From assembly GCA_902782705.1 (NCBI GenBank), contig CACZOL010000231.1, positions 1-5,556 on the forward strand: a stretch of 5,556 bases of DNA. The letters are read 5' to 3'. Shown one piece after another: positions 1 to 5,499 of the stretch. Within the stretch, counting starts at the first letter, position 1. Each line of letters opens with the position of its first letter. The notes under the pieces were generated by a model. That model worked only from the letters and a program-made list of their open reading frames with translations. It did not search any database and was not told the origin of the DNA. A program made the position numbers and the translations under genes. The DNA comes from an uncultured Selenomonadaceae bacterium (GTDB taxonomy: Bacteria; Bacillota; Negativicutes; Selenomonadales; Selenomonadaceae).

Positions 1-108
1 CTGGATGAAGCCCAAAAAGCGGGCGTAAAAATATTGCATCTGCCCTGCCAAGTGGAAAAAGATTCCCTGTCTATACGCGATGTGAAAGAAAATCGGAATG
101 TATTTTAA
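1..108 (+). CDS. sfsA: C-terminal fragment, probable SfsA family protein (partial)
   Basis: Frame 1 is open from the window edge and encodes 35 residues ending in TAA at 106-108; the start lies outside the window. The peptide reads DEAQKAGVKILHLPCQV and then a short acidic/basic tail ending in NVF. An 'A..xGVxIL.y.C.V....L.I' pattern before the stop is the usual ending of SfsA (sugar fermentation stimulation protein), a DNA-binding/nuclease-fold family of about 230 residues whose physiological role is poorly defined. Identification rests on this short tail only, so another family with a similar final beta-strand is possible. The gene is the only one on the plus strand and converges on the zinc-protein gene that ends at 449. 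No clear rho-independent terminator with a U-run follows the stop. Confidence 0.55.
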   Translation: MDEAQKAGVKILHLPCQVEKDSLSIRDVKENRNVF

Positions 109-186
109 GTCGTTCCGCGCAACACGCCCCAGCTAGAAAAAATACAATGTTTACGGCGAAATAGAAATACATATATATAAATTGTG

Positions 187-201
187 ATTAAAAATCGCGA
201 T
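187..201. repeat. Left copy of a 15-bp imperfect inverted repeat
   Basis: ATTAAAAATCGCGAT at this site matches the reverse complement of 1891-1905 (ATTCAAAATCGCGAT) at 14 of 15 positions. The pair brackets the MITE-like repeat, the AT-rich hairpin and the AT-richer zinc-protein gene. No flanking target duplication is evident. It may be the edge of an acquired block, or chance similarity. Confidence 0.4.
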
Positions 202-208
202 CTCCTAA

Positions 209-325
209 GCCCTCCCCTTGAGGGGAGGGGGGACCGCCGCAGGCGGTGGGAGAGGTGGAACGTCGTTGCACTATAACACCTCATCCGTCGCGCTTCGCGC
301 GACACCTTCCCCTCAAGGGGAAGGC
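209..325. repeat. MITE-like palindromic repeat element
   Basis: The two ends of this segment are imperfect inverted copies of each other: GCCCTCCCCTTGAGGGGAGG at the left and, reversed and complemented, GCCTTCCCCTTGAGGGGAAGG at the right; further in, GAGAGGTG on the left matches GATGAGGTG on the right. Each half also folds on itself. The left half has stems 211-217/222-228 (loop TTGA) and 233-238/242-247 (loop GCA). The right half has stems 287-293/297-303 and 305-312/317-324 (loop TCAA). Between the halves lies a short unpaired core near 256-275. No obvious target-site duplication is visible and no transposase is encoded. From memory, repeats with very similar wording are scattered in many Clostridia and Negativicutes genomes, but this was not verified. 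Confidence 0.75.
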
Positions 326-345
326 CAATTTAGCAATTATCAACT

Positions 346-370
346 GAAAATCTATATAATATAGATTTTC
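346..370. repeat. Perfect 11-bp-arm AT-rich inverted repeat (hairpin)
   Basis: GAAAATCTATA at 346-356 is followed by the loop TAA and the exact reverse complement TATAGATTTTC at 360-370. The stem is AT-rich, with only two GC pairs on each side, and has no long T-run beyond the TTTTC that forms its own arm. It could be a weak bidirectional transcript end for the convergent genes or a protein-binding operator. It sits 79 bases past the stop of the minus-strand zinc-protein gene. Confidence 0.6.
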
Positions 371-448
371 ATAAAGGTTACTCTACGCTTGTATTGACGT
401 AGTGCGAAAGGTGTAAAAAATACAGTCTCGCTCGCGATTGGGCCATTA

Positions 449-1771
449 TCACTTAATTGACCTCGAATATCTGCACTTTGGAAATCCCGAGCATCCGATA
501 AAGCTTCCGTTTCTACCGTCCCGCTTCACAAGCTCCTTTCCACACTCCGGACAGATGGTCGAATCATATACCTTTTTAGGCTTCTCCGATAAATTGACAT
601 CGTATAACGGTTTAGCTGCCGGATTATTATCAGAACATTCCTTGCAGGTACCAAGATTCAGATGAACTCCTATAGCTCCGCCATAGGAAGAGAACTCCGA
701 TTCCTTTGCATTTTTTCCACAAAATTCACACCTAATCCACCTATTGTCATCTGAATCCCTCACTTGTTTTTCTTGCTGGTTTAAGCGTTCTTCGATACTT
801 CTCAATTCTTCTTCATCGCATCTCTGCGCCTCTGCCTCTTCAGCACGGTGCTTCTCTGTTTTCTCTTGCCTTTTCTTTTGTTCCTCTTTCCTACGTTCTA
901 CTTCAAGCTGCTGCTGCCTCAATAAATATTCTGCACGCTGTTTTTCAGCTTCTTCTCTTCTTTTCCTTTCGGCATCAAGCCCTTCCGAAAAACGCTTCTT
1001 AGCAAAACCAAGAAGTTCCGTCAAGCCCTTCCCTTTAAAGACGATGCTTCCGTCCGGCGACACCCTAAACTCTTTTAAGAAACCATCCGCAATTGTTGTC
1101 TCCTCCCAGACCCCGTCAATATTCTTTTCATAAAAAACCGCTTTCAGATTGGCCTTATCGTAATCCGATTCTTTTACCGTCAATAACAAGCAATACCCTT
1201 GCCTGTTTTGAACTTTCATCAGTCCTTCCGGATACTGTCCTTTGCAGCCGCCGTTCAAAACATCAACTACATGAATGATACTGATTCCGTTTGCATTTTC
1301 TTCCAGAATCTGAAGCTTTTCATCTGAAAGGTTTACCCTATCATAGCAATAGTTAAGTGCCATCTTGTGACTTCGGGAAATAAATGAAAACTCGTACTTT
1401 CTTGTACTATCCGATATTGCAGATACAGAAACCCGTGTTTCCAGATCATCCGCATGAAAATTATCATCCAGCCAACATTTAAGAACAATCTTTGAATCAA
1501 CAGATGTCCTGCCTTCTGTAATCATGTGGCAATCTTGAAAAGAATCAGCTTCTTTGATTCTGAAATGCTGCTCCCGAAGGTTCTTATCCCCGGCTACAAG
1601 AATAAGATTTGCTCCGCATCCGCATGGACAAAACAATTCATTGTTCCGGCTTTTTGCCCGTAACTCTTTCAGTTTATCCGGTATGTTAATCTGACGTCCG
1701 TCAACAATCGTAAAAATGGTCTCTATGCCTATAAGCTTTCCATCACACTGTGCAACGGTTCTTTGTGCCAT
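449..1771 (-). CDS. CoiA-like zinc protein with coiled coil and topoisomerase-type C4 zinc finger
   Basis: This is a 440-residue protein of unknown function, starting at the ATG at 1771. Residues 1-100 resemble the N-terminal part of CoiA-like competence/nuclease-associated proteins: a CxCxC cluster (C48, C50, C52), then HF (69-70), C81-H82 and a DSKIVLKCWL segment, the same order as the C..C, HFaH, C and H..K..L elements of that family. Residues 110-200 could be the matching nuclease-like core (YEF at 126-128), but I do not see a clean catalytic set. Residues about 262-338 form a highly charged coiled coil. C348/C351 with C376/C379 make a zinc ribbon, and C407/C410/C427/C433 fit the topoisomerase C4 zinc finger (CPECGKEL, GSFIGCSGFPKC). 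Its AT-richer codon use sets it apart from its neighbours and suggests transfer. Binding to nucleic acid is inferred from the zinc fingers; a nuclease role is only a possibility. It is probably monocistronic. Confidence 0.72.
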   Translation of the reverse strand: MAQRTVAQCDGKLIGIETIFTIVDGRQINIPDKLKELRAKSRNNELFCPCGCGANLILVAGDKNLREQHFRIKEADSFQDCHMITEGRTSVDSKIVLKCWLDDNFHADDLETRVSVSAISDSTRKYEFSFISRSHKMALNYCYDRVNLSDEKLQILEENANGISIIHVVDVLNGGCKGQYPEGLMKVQNRQGYCLLLTVKESDYDKANLKAVFYEKNIDGVWEETTIADGFLKEFRVSPDGSIVFKGKGLTELLGFAKKRFSEGLDAERKRREEAEKQRAEYLLRQQQLEVERRKEEQKKRQEKTEKHRAEEAEAQRCDEEELRSIEERLNQQEKQVRDSDDNRWIRCEFCGKNAKESEFSSYGGAIGVHLNLGTCKECSDNNPAAKPLYDVNLSEKPKKVYDSTICPECGKELVKRDGRNGSFIGCSGFPKCRYSRSIK

Positions 1772-1781
1772 AAATCGCAAG

Positions 1782-1786
1782 CCTCC
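1782..1786 (-). promoter_or_regulatory. Ribosome binding site GGAGG that decides the start of the zinc-protein gene
   Basis: On the minus strand GGAGG lies ten bases before the ATG at 1771. An in-frame TTG at 1780 would give a protein three residues longer but sits only one base from GGAGG, too close for initiation. The ATG is therefore preferred. Confidence 0.75.
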
Positions 1787-1823
1787 ATTGATACGCCTGT
1801 AATTACGTTCTTAATCAGCGGCA

Positions 1824-1851
1824 ATTATCGCCCCAAAATGTAACAAATCAA
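1824..1851 (-). promoter_or_regulatory. Candidate sigma-A-type promoter for the zinc-protein gene
   Basis: On the minus strand TTGATT (1851-1846) is followed, after 16 bases, by GATAAT (1829-1824). These match four of six and five of six consensus positions. Transcription would begin near 1817, leaving an untranslated leader of about 45 bases before the ATG at 1771. The upstream sequence is AT-rich. The call is by eye only, and nothing between this promoter and the upstream sirtuin stop looks like a terminator, so readthrough from the sirtuin gene is also possible. Confidence 0.45.
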
Positions 1852-1890
1852 AATTCCTTCAGATTACAAAAACTTATCTTAAATTTCACC

Positions 1891-1905
1891 ATCGCGATTT
1901 TGAAT
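1891..1905. repeat. Right copy of a 15-bp imperfect inverted repeat
   Basis: ATCGCGATTTTGAAT here is the inverted partner of 187-201 with one mismatch. It lies in the AT-rich gap between the sirtuin stop and the candidate promoter of the zinc-protein gene, so the whole transcription unit of that gene is inside the pair. Confidence 0.4.
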
Positions 1906-1964
1906 TCCTTCTTTGAAGACCATGTCATCCTACACAATGTTCTTTTCTTAATTCTTTGTTCCCG

Positions 1965-2705
1965 TTAAAGCGATTCCACAGCTTTCGACAATACTTCGCC
2001 GATGGCGTCGCGTATGACGAGCTCCGCCCGCGCATCCGCTTTCGTCTCGCTCTTATTGATCAGTACGAGATGCCGCCCCTCAAAATAGTCGATCAATCCC
2101 GCCGCCGGATAGACCACAAGCGACGTGCCGCCGACAATCAGCGTGTCCGCCTCGCTGATTGCGCGAACGGCGTGTTCCACAACATCGGAATCCAGCCCTT
2201 CCTCATAGAGGACGACGCCCGGCCTGACAATGCCGCCGCAGTCCTCACAATGCGGGACGGGCTTATTTTCTTCCTGCAGGACGTAATCCACGGGATAGAC
2301 CTTGCCGCATTGAACGCACGGCCAGCGCAGAATCGAGCCGTGGAGCTCATAGACGGTTTTCGAGCCGGCGAGCTGATGCAGCCCGTCGATGTTCTGGGTG
2401 ACGACGGCTTTCAGTATGCCGCGCCGCTCCAACGCCGCCAACGCTTTATGACCGGCGTTGGGCTGAATGTTTCGGAAAATCCGGTGTTCGCGATAGAACT
2501 CGAAAAAGGCTTCCGTATGATTCACGAAAAAGCTGTGCGACGCCATTTCTTCCGGACGAAATTCCTGATTGAGCCTTCGGCTGTATATGCCGTTCGCGCT
2601 GCGAAAATCCGGCACGCCCGATTCCGTGGACATGCCCGCGCCGCCAAAGAAGACGACGTTCTTGCTTTCCTTGAGGATTTGGCGAAGTTTGTCGATCTTG
2701 TCCAT
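1965..2705 (-). CDS. NAD-dependent protein deacylase, SIR2 family (sirtuin)
   Basis: The 246-residue product is a full-length bacterial sirtuin, a cytoplasmic enzyme that removes acyl groups from protein lysines using NAD+ and releases nicotinamide and O-acyl-ADP-ribose. All family motifs are present: GAGMSTESGVPDFR (22-35) of the Rossmann NAD site, TQNIDGLH (103-110), the catalytic histidine in ELHGS (H122), the structural zinc cysteines C130/C133 and C153/C156, GTSL (193-196) and the ribose-contacting INKSE (216-220). The start is supported by GGAGG at 2715-2719, nine bases upstream of the ATG. The gene follows the cobO terminator, and I found no convincing promoter in the 107 bases between that terminator and the ATG. 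Length and motifs fit a stand-alone housekeeping deacetylase of the CobB/Sir2 type rather than the SIR2 domains of phage-defence proteins. Substrate preference cannot be read from the sequence with confidence. Confidence 0.95.
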   Translation of the reverse strand: MDKIDKLRQILKESKNVVFFGGAGMSTESGVPDFRSANGIYSRRLNQEFRPEEMASHSFFVNHTEAFFEFYREHRIFRNIQPNAGHKALAALERRGILKAVVTQNIDGLHQLAGSKTVYELHGSILRWPCVQCGKVYPVDYVLQEENKPVPHCEDCGGIVRPGVVLYEEGLDSDVVEHAVRAISEADTLIVGGTSLVVYPAAGLIDYFEGRHLVLINKSETKADARAELVIRDAIGEVLSKAVESL

Positions 2706-2812
2706 GATTGCGTTCCTCCCTCACATTAGGATTCGCCGCCAGACATATCATTCCTGCTTCCCTTCCCGAAATACCTATCTGCAGACTGCCAATACATATC
2801 GCCATTTGTCGC

Positions 2813-2845
2813 AAAAAAATAAACCACCCGCGAACGAGTGGTTTA
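2813..2845 (-). terminator. Rho-independent terminator after cobO
   Basis: On the minus strand an 11-bp stem (2845-2835 with 2830-2820, one G-T wobble) closes a TTCG tetraloop and is followed directly by seven Ts (plus-strand A run 2813-2819). It lies 20 bases past the cobO stop and is the clearest terminator of the window. It separates cobO from the sirtuin gene. Confidence 0.92.
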
Positions 2846-2865
2846 GATTCCGTATTTTGAATGTG

Positions 2866-3402
2866 TTAAAATTCGATTCCCTTTTGCGCTTTGATTCCTT
2901 TCTTGAACGGATGCTTGACGAGATGCATTTCCGTAACAAGGTCGGCGGCCTCGACAATCTCGGGGCGCGCGTCACGGCCGGTCAAAACGAGATGAAGCTG
3001 CGAAGGTTTTTCTTGCAGCAGCGCCAAAACCTCTTGAACGTCGAGCAGTCCAAACTTGACCGCATAGTTGATTTCGTCCAGAATGACGAGATCCCATGCG
3101 CCGGACAGCATTTCGTCTTTCGCTTCCCGAAGCGTCTCCTGCGCCGCCTTGATATGTTCCGGCTTTCGTGCCTCGTCCCGCTTGGTAAACCCGAGGCCGC
3201 ATTGACGCACTTCAATGGTATCGCGCACGTTTTTAAGCGCCGCGATGGCGTCCAGCTCGCCGTAGCGTTGACCGCCCTTGATGAATTGCAAAATCAAAAC
3301 ACGAAGCCCGTCGCCCCACGCGCGGAGCGCAAGTCCCAGCGCGGCAGTCGTTTTTCCTTTACCGTCCCCCGTGTGTACGATTACAAGTCCGTGACGTTCC
3401 AT
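2866..3402 (-). CDS. cobO: Cob(I)yrinic acid a,c-diamide adenosyltransferase (corrinoid adenosyltransferase)
   Basis: The 178-residue product is a member of the CobO/BtuR/CobA family, which transfers the 5'-deoxyadenosyl group of ATP to the cobalt of reduced corrinoids in coenzyme B12 synthesis and salvage. The N-terminus GLVIVHTGDGKGKTTAALG carries the family's P-loop (GDGKGKTT, 12-19). It is followed by a conserved LQFIKG segment (38-43), the Walker-B-like VILDEINYA (106-114), LTGRDAR (140-146) and the basic C-terminus HPFKKGIKAQKG (164-175), all in the expected order for the full family length. The start at 3402 is chosen because AGGGAG lies nine bases upstream; an ATG nine bases earlier (3411) abuts that site. 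The gene stands alone between two hairpins, with no other cobalamin gene in the window. No B12 riboswitch is possible in the short upstream gap. Confidence 0.94.
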   Translation of the reverse strand: MERHGLVIVHTGDGKGKTTAALGLALRAWGDGLRVLILQFIKGGQRYGELDAIAALKNVRDTIEVRQCGLGFTKRDEARKPEHIKAAQETLREAKDEMLSGAWDLVILDEINYAVKFGLLDVQEVLALLQEKPSQLHLVLTGRDARPEIVEAADLVTEMHLVKHPFKKGIKAQKGIEF

Positions 3403-3411
3403 CTGTCGCAT

Positions 3412-3417
3412 CTCCCT
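3412..3417 (-). promoter_or_regulatory. Ribosome binding site AGGGAG that decides the cobO start
   Basis: AGGGAG on the minus strand ends immediately before the ATG at 3411, leaving no spacer, but is nine bases from the ATG at 3402. Together with the family's usual short N-terminus this favours the downstream ATG. Confidence 0.7.
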
Positions 3418-3421
3418 TCAG

Positions 3422-3459
3422 AAAGACAAAACCCCGCCGCCTGAATACCGGCGGCGGGG
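3422..3459 (-). terminator. GC-rich hairpin terminator after rplQ
   Basis: On the minus strand a perfect 10-bp GC-only stem (3459-3450 with 3441-3432) with an eight-base loop is followed by TTTTGTCTTT. It lies 48 bases beyond the rplQ stop and should end the alpha-operon transcript. The T-run is interrupted, so some readthrough into cobO, whose ribosome binding site begins a few bases further on, is plausible. Confidence 0.85.
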
Positions 3460-3507
3460 AATATCTGCCCTGCCATTCGTGAACAGAAAGGTTAACCGCC
3501 CGACAAA

Positions 3508-3843
3508 TTACACGAGCTCGAGCACAGCCATCGGCGCCGCGTCACCGCGACGGGGGCCGAGCTTCAGAATGCGCGTATAGCCGCCCTGACGATCCTTGTA
3601 CTTCTCAGCGATTTCACTGAACAGCTTTCTGACGACGTCCTCATCGTAGAGGCGCGCAATCGCCGTACGGCGCGCGGCGAGATCGCCACGTTTTGCCAGC
3701 GTGATAAGCTGGTCTGCAAGGCCGCTGACTTCTTTCGCCTTGGCCTCCGTCGTCTCAATCCGGCCATGCCGGAAGAAAGCGGTCAGAACGCTGCGAAAGA
3801 GCGCCTTACGTGCGCTGGAATCGCGTCCCAATTTTCTATACAT
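3508..3843 (-). CDS. rplQ: 50S ribosomal protein L17
   Basis: The 111-residue product is full-length bacterial L17, a large-subunit protein located near the peptide exit tunnel. Recognition comes from the N-terminus MYRKLGRDSSARKALFR, the conserved GRIETTEAKAKEV (27-39) and the C-terminal RQGGYTRILKLGPRRGDAAP (85-104) ending MAVLELV. The common alanine after the initiator methionine is absent, a trivial variation. GAGGG precedes the ATG by seven bases. It is the last gene of the cluster, 21 bases after rpoA, and is followed by a strong hairpin. Coupled expression with rpoA and rpsD is expected from the tight spacing. Confidence 0.97.
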   Translation of the reverse strand: MYRKLGRDSSARKALFRSVLTAFFRHGRIETTEAKAKEVSGLADQLITLAKRGDLAARRTAIARLYDEDVVRKLFSEIAEKYKDRQGGYTRILKLGPRRGDAAPMAVLELV

Positions 3844-3864
3844 GGATCTTCCCTCTTTCCTTCC

Positions 3865-4824
3865 TTAATTTTCCCCTTGCGAAAGCGACAGGTTGAGTTC
3901 CTGCAGCTTCTTCTTGACCTCTTCAAGCGACTTCCGGCCAAGATTCCTGACCTTGATCATTTCTTCTTCCGTCTTCGCCGTCAAATCCGCAACCGTGTTG
4001 ATGTTGGCGCGTTTCAGGCAGTTGTACGAACGAACGGAAAGATCCAAGTCCTCGATTGTCATTTCCAAAACCTTCGCCGTGTCGTTTTCCTGCGGCTCGA
4101 TGAAGGTTCCTTCTTTTTCTTCTTCTTCTTCGGTCATGCCCGCCATGTTCTGGAACAGCTTCAGGTGCATGATCAAGATGCTGGCCGCTCTGCTGAGCGC
4201 CTCTTCCGGACGAATGGATCCGTCAGTCCAGACTTCCAGCGTCAGCTTGTCATAGTCGGTGACGTTGCCGACGCGCGTATCGGCGACCGTATAATTCACG
4301 CGCAGAATCGGCGAGAAAATGGAGTCGATCGGAATGACGCCGATGACATGATCCGCTTTCTTGTTTTTCTCCGCCGGAGCATAGCCGCGTCCCCGCTCCA
4401 CCGTCATCTCCATGTGAAGCGACCCTTCGTCGTTCAGCGTCGCGATATGGAGATCAGGGTTCAGAATCTCAACATCCGAATCCACCGTAATGTCGGCAGC
4501 CGTCACATCTTTCGCCCCATCGATATCGAGACGAATGACTTTGGGCTCGTCGGAATACATTTTGAGACACAGGGATTTCAGGTTCAGAATAATGTTCGTG
4601 ACGTCGTCGCGAACTCCCGGAATCGTCGAAAATTCATGAAGCACGCCGTCAATGCGGATAGAAGTAACGGCCGCGCCCTGCAAGGAAGAGAGGAGGATAC
4701 GGCGCAGGCTGTTGCCAAACGTCGTTCCGTATCCACGCTCCAGCGGCTCGCATACAAATTTCCCGTAGCGATTGTCTTCGCTGATTTCCACGATCTCGAT
4801 CTTAGGCTTTTCGATTTCGACCAT
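3865..4824 (-). CDS. rpoA: DNA-directed RNA polymerase subunit alpha
   Basis: The 319-residue product is the alpha subunit that nucleates assembly of RNA polymerase and contacts promoter UP elements and activators. The N-terminal dimerisation domain (about 1-227) contains GYGTTFGNSLRRILLSSL (31-48) and the ERGRGYAPAEKNK segment (143-155). An acidic linker (about 230-250, with a run of glutamates after TE) leads to the C-terminal domain (about 254-312). There R265, N268, G296 and K298 fall on the same numbers as the DNA-contacting residues of the E. coli protein (SVRSYNCL, NLGRKSLEE). The start at 4824 is preferred: GGAGG lies nine bases upstream, whereas the longer frame beginning at a TTG (4842) runs through that site. 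The gene sits between rpsD (63-base gap) and rplQ (21-base gap). Confidence 0.97.
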   Translation of the reverse strand: MVEIEKPKIEIVEISEDNRYGKFVCEPLERGYGTTFGNSLRRILLSSLQGAAVTSIRIDGVLHEFSTIPGVRDDVTNIILNLKSLCLKMYSDEPKVIRLDIDGAKDVTAADITVDSDVEILNPDLHIATLNDEGSLHMEMTVERGRGYAPAEKNKKADHVIGVIPIDSIFSPILRVNYTVADTRVGNVTDYDKLTLEVWTDGSIRPEEALSRAASILIMHLKLFQNMAGMTEEEEEKEGTFIEPQENDTAKVLEMTIEDLDLSVRSYNCLKRANINTVADLTAKTEEEMIKVRNLGRKSLEEVKKKLQELNLSLSQGEN

Positions 4825-4833
4825 CTGGAATAC

Positions 4834-4838
4834 CCTCC
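4834..4838 (-). promoter_or_regulatory. Ribosome binding site GGAGG that decides the rpoA start
   Basis: GGAGG on the minus strand is nine bases from the ATG at 4824. The alternative TTG at 4842 lies upstream of it, so the site would fall inside the coding sequence. The MVEIEKPKIE start also fits the usual alpha N-terminus. Confidence 0.8.
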
Positions 4839-4887
4839 CCAATAATTCAATGCACTTGGCAACAATGCAACCTTGAATACAATGAAA

Positions 4888-5481
4888 TTATTTGGAGTAG
4901 AGCTCGACGATCGCCTGCTCGCTGACAGGCACATCGATCTCCTCCCGGCTCGGATAACGCGTCACCGTGCCGGACAGATTCGACGCGTCGGCGGTCAGCC
5001 ACGCGGGAACGCTCAGCGCGCTGTAGTTCTCAGCCAAGCCCTTGAAGAACGCATTGGAACGGCTCTTTTCCGCAATCGCGATGACGTCGCCCTCATAGAC
5101 GAGCGCAGACGGAATGTCGAGGCGCTTGCCGTTGACCGTGATATGGCCGTGACGCACAATTTGACGAGCCTGACGGCGCGTAGACGCGATGCCGAGACGG
5201 AACACGACGTTGTCGATACGACGCTCCAGAAGTCTCAGCAGGTTTTCACCCGTAACGCCCTGCATCTTCTTGGCCTTCTCATAGTAGCCGCGGAACTGCT
5301 TCTCCATGACGCCGTAAATGAATTTCGCTTTCTGCTTTTCTTTGAGCTGGAGGCCGTACTCGCTGACCTTGCGGTTCGTGCGCTTCGGCTGGCGCTTCGA
5401 TTTCTTGGAAAGGCCGAGAACCGCGGGCTCGATGCCGAGCGAGCGGCAGCGTTTGAGGCTTGCTACTCTATCAATTGCCAT
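4888..5481 (-). CDS. rpsD: 30S ribosomal protein S4
   Basis: The 197-residue product is S4, a primary 16S rRNA-binding protein that initiates assembly of the 30S body and in many bacteria represses its own operon. The N-terminus (MAIDRVASLKRCRSLG) has a single cysteine (C12), so it is the zinc-free form. Conserved SEYGLQLKEKQKAKFIYGV (40-58) is followed by the S4 RNA-binding domain (about 88-150), with RRIDNVVFRLGIASTRRQAR at 87-106, then HGHITVNGKRLDIPS, and by a normal C-terminus. An AGGGGG site is about 11 bases before the ATG. It starts 18 bases after the rpsK stop and ends 63 bases before rpoA. No separate promoter or S4-binding leader could be recognised here. Confidence 0.97.
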   Translation of the reverse strand: MAIDRVASLKRCRSLGIEPAVLGLSKKSKRQPKRTNRKVSEYGLQLKEKQKAKFIYGVMEKQFRGYYEKAKKMQGVTGENLLRLLERRIDNVVFRLGIASTRRQARQIVRHGHITVNGKRLDIPSALVYEGDVIAIAEKSRSNAFFKGLAENYSALSVPAWLTADASNLSGTVTRYPSREEIDVPVSEQAIVELYSK

Positions 5482-5499
5482 CTATTTCTGCACCCCCTA

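Larger units (their letters stand above)
109..448. other. Convergent intergenic region without genes
   Basis: This 340-base gap lies between the stop of the plus-strand sfsA-like gene and the stop of the minus-strand zinc-protein gene. I see no credible coding sequence: the small open frames run through palindromic repeat DNA and have no ribosome binding site or protein-like composition. It holds an AT-rich stretch near 160-195, a GC-rich MITE-like repeat (209-325), a perfect AT-rich hairpin (346-370) and unremarkable sequence up to 448. No convincing terminator with a T-run was found for either flanking gene, so one of the hairpins may do that job. Confidence 0.7.

Noticed and set aside
105..305. 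Minus-strand 66-codon frame in the left intergenic region
   Set aside because: It runs mostly through the palindromic repeat, and its sequence reflects that repeat, not a protein.
209..325. CRISPR array or tRNA/rRNA fragment
   Set aside because: There are no regularly spaced direct repeats and no cloverleaf; the structure is a pair of inverted halves.
1965..2705. SIR2 protein as part of an antiphage NAD-depletion system with the neighbouring zinc protein
   Set aside because: The protein is a canonical short deacylase with structural zinc cysteines and no fused effector or sensor domain; its neighbours upstream are housekeeping genes.
1956..2729. Long plus-strand open frame opposite the sirtuin gene
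   Set aside because: It is the antisense shadow of a GC-rich gene with complete sirtuin motifs, and has no ribosome binding site and no recognisable protein.
2706..2812. Small minus-strand gene or promoter between the cobO terminator and the sirtuin
   Set aside because: The open frame there continues out of frame into the sirtuin gene with no ribosome binding site, and no -35/-10 pair with acceptable spacing was found.
2569..3444. 291-codon plus-strand open frame across sir2, the terminator and cobO
   Set aside because: It crosses two real genes and a terminator on the other strand; composition is non-protein-like.
3766..4845. 359-codon plus-strand open frame opposite rpoA
   Set aside because: Antisense shadow of rpoA; arginine/phenylalanine-rich composition with no family resemblance.
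4825..4887. Internal promoter in the rpsD-rpoA gap (TTGCAT upstream of an AT-rich stretch)
   Set aside because: The spacing is about 15 bases and the -10 match is poor; cotranscription is the simpler reading.
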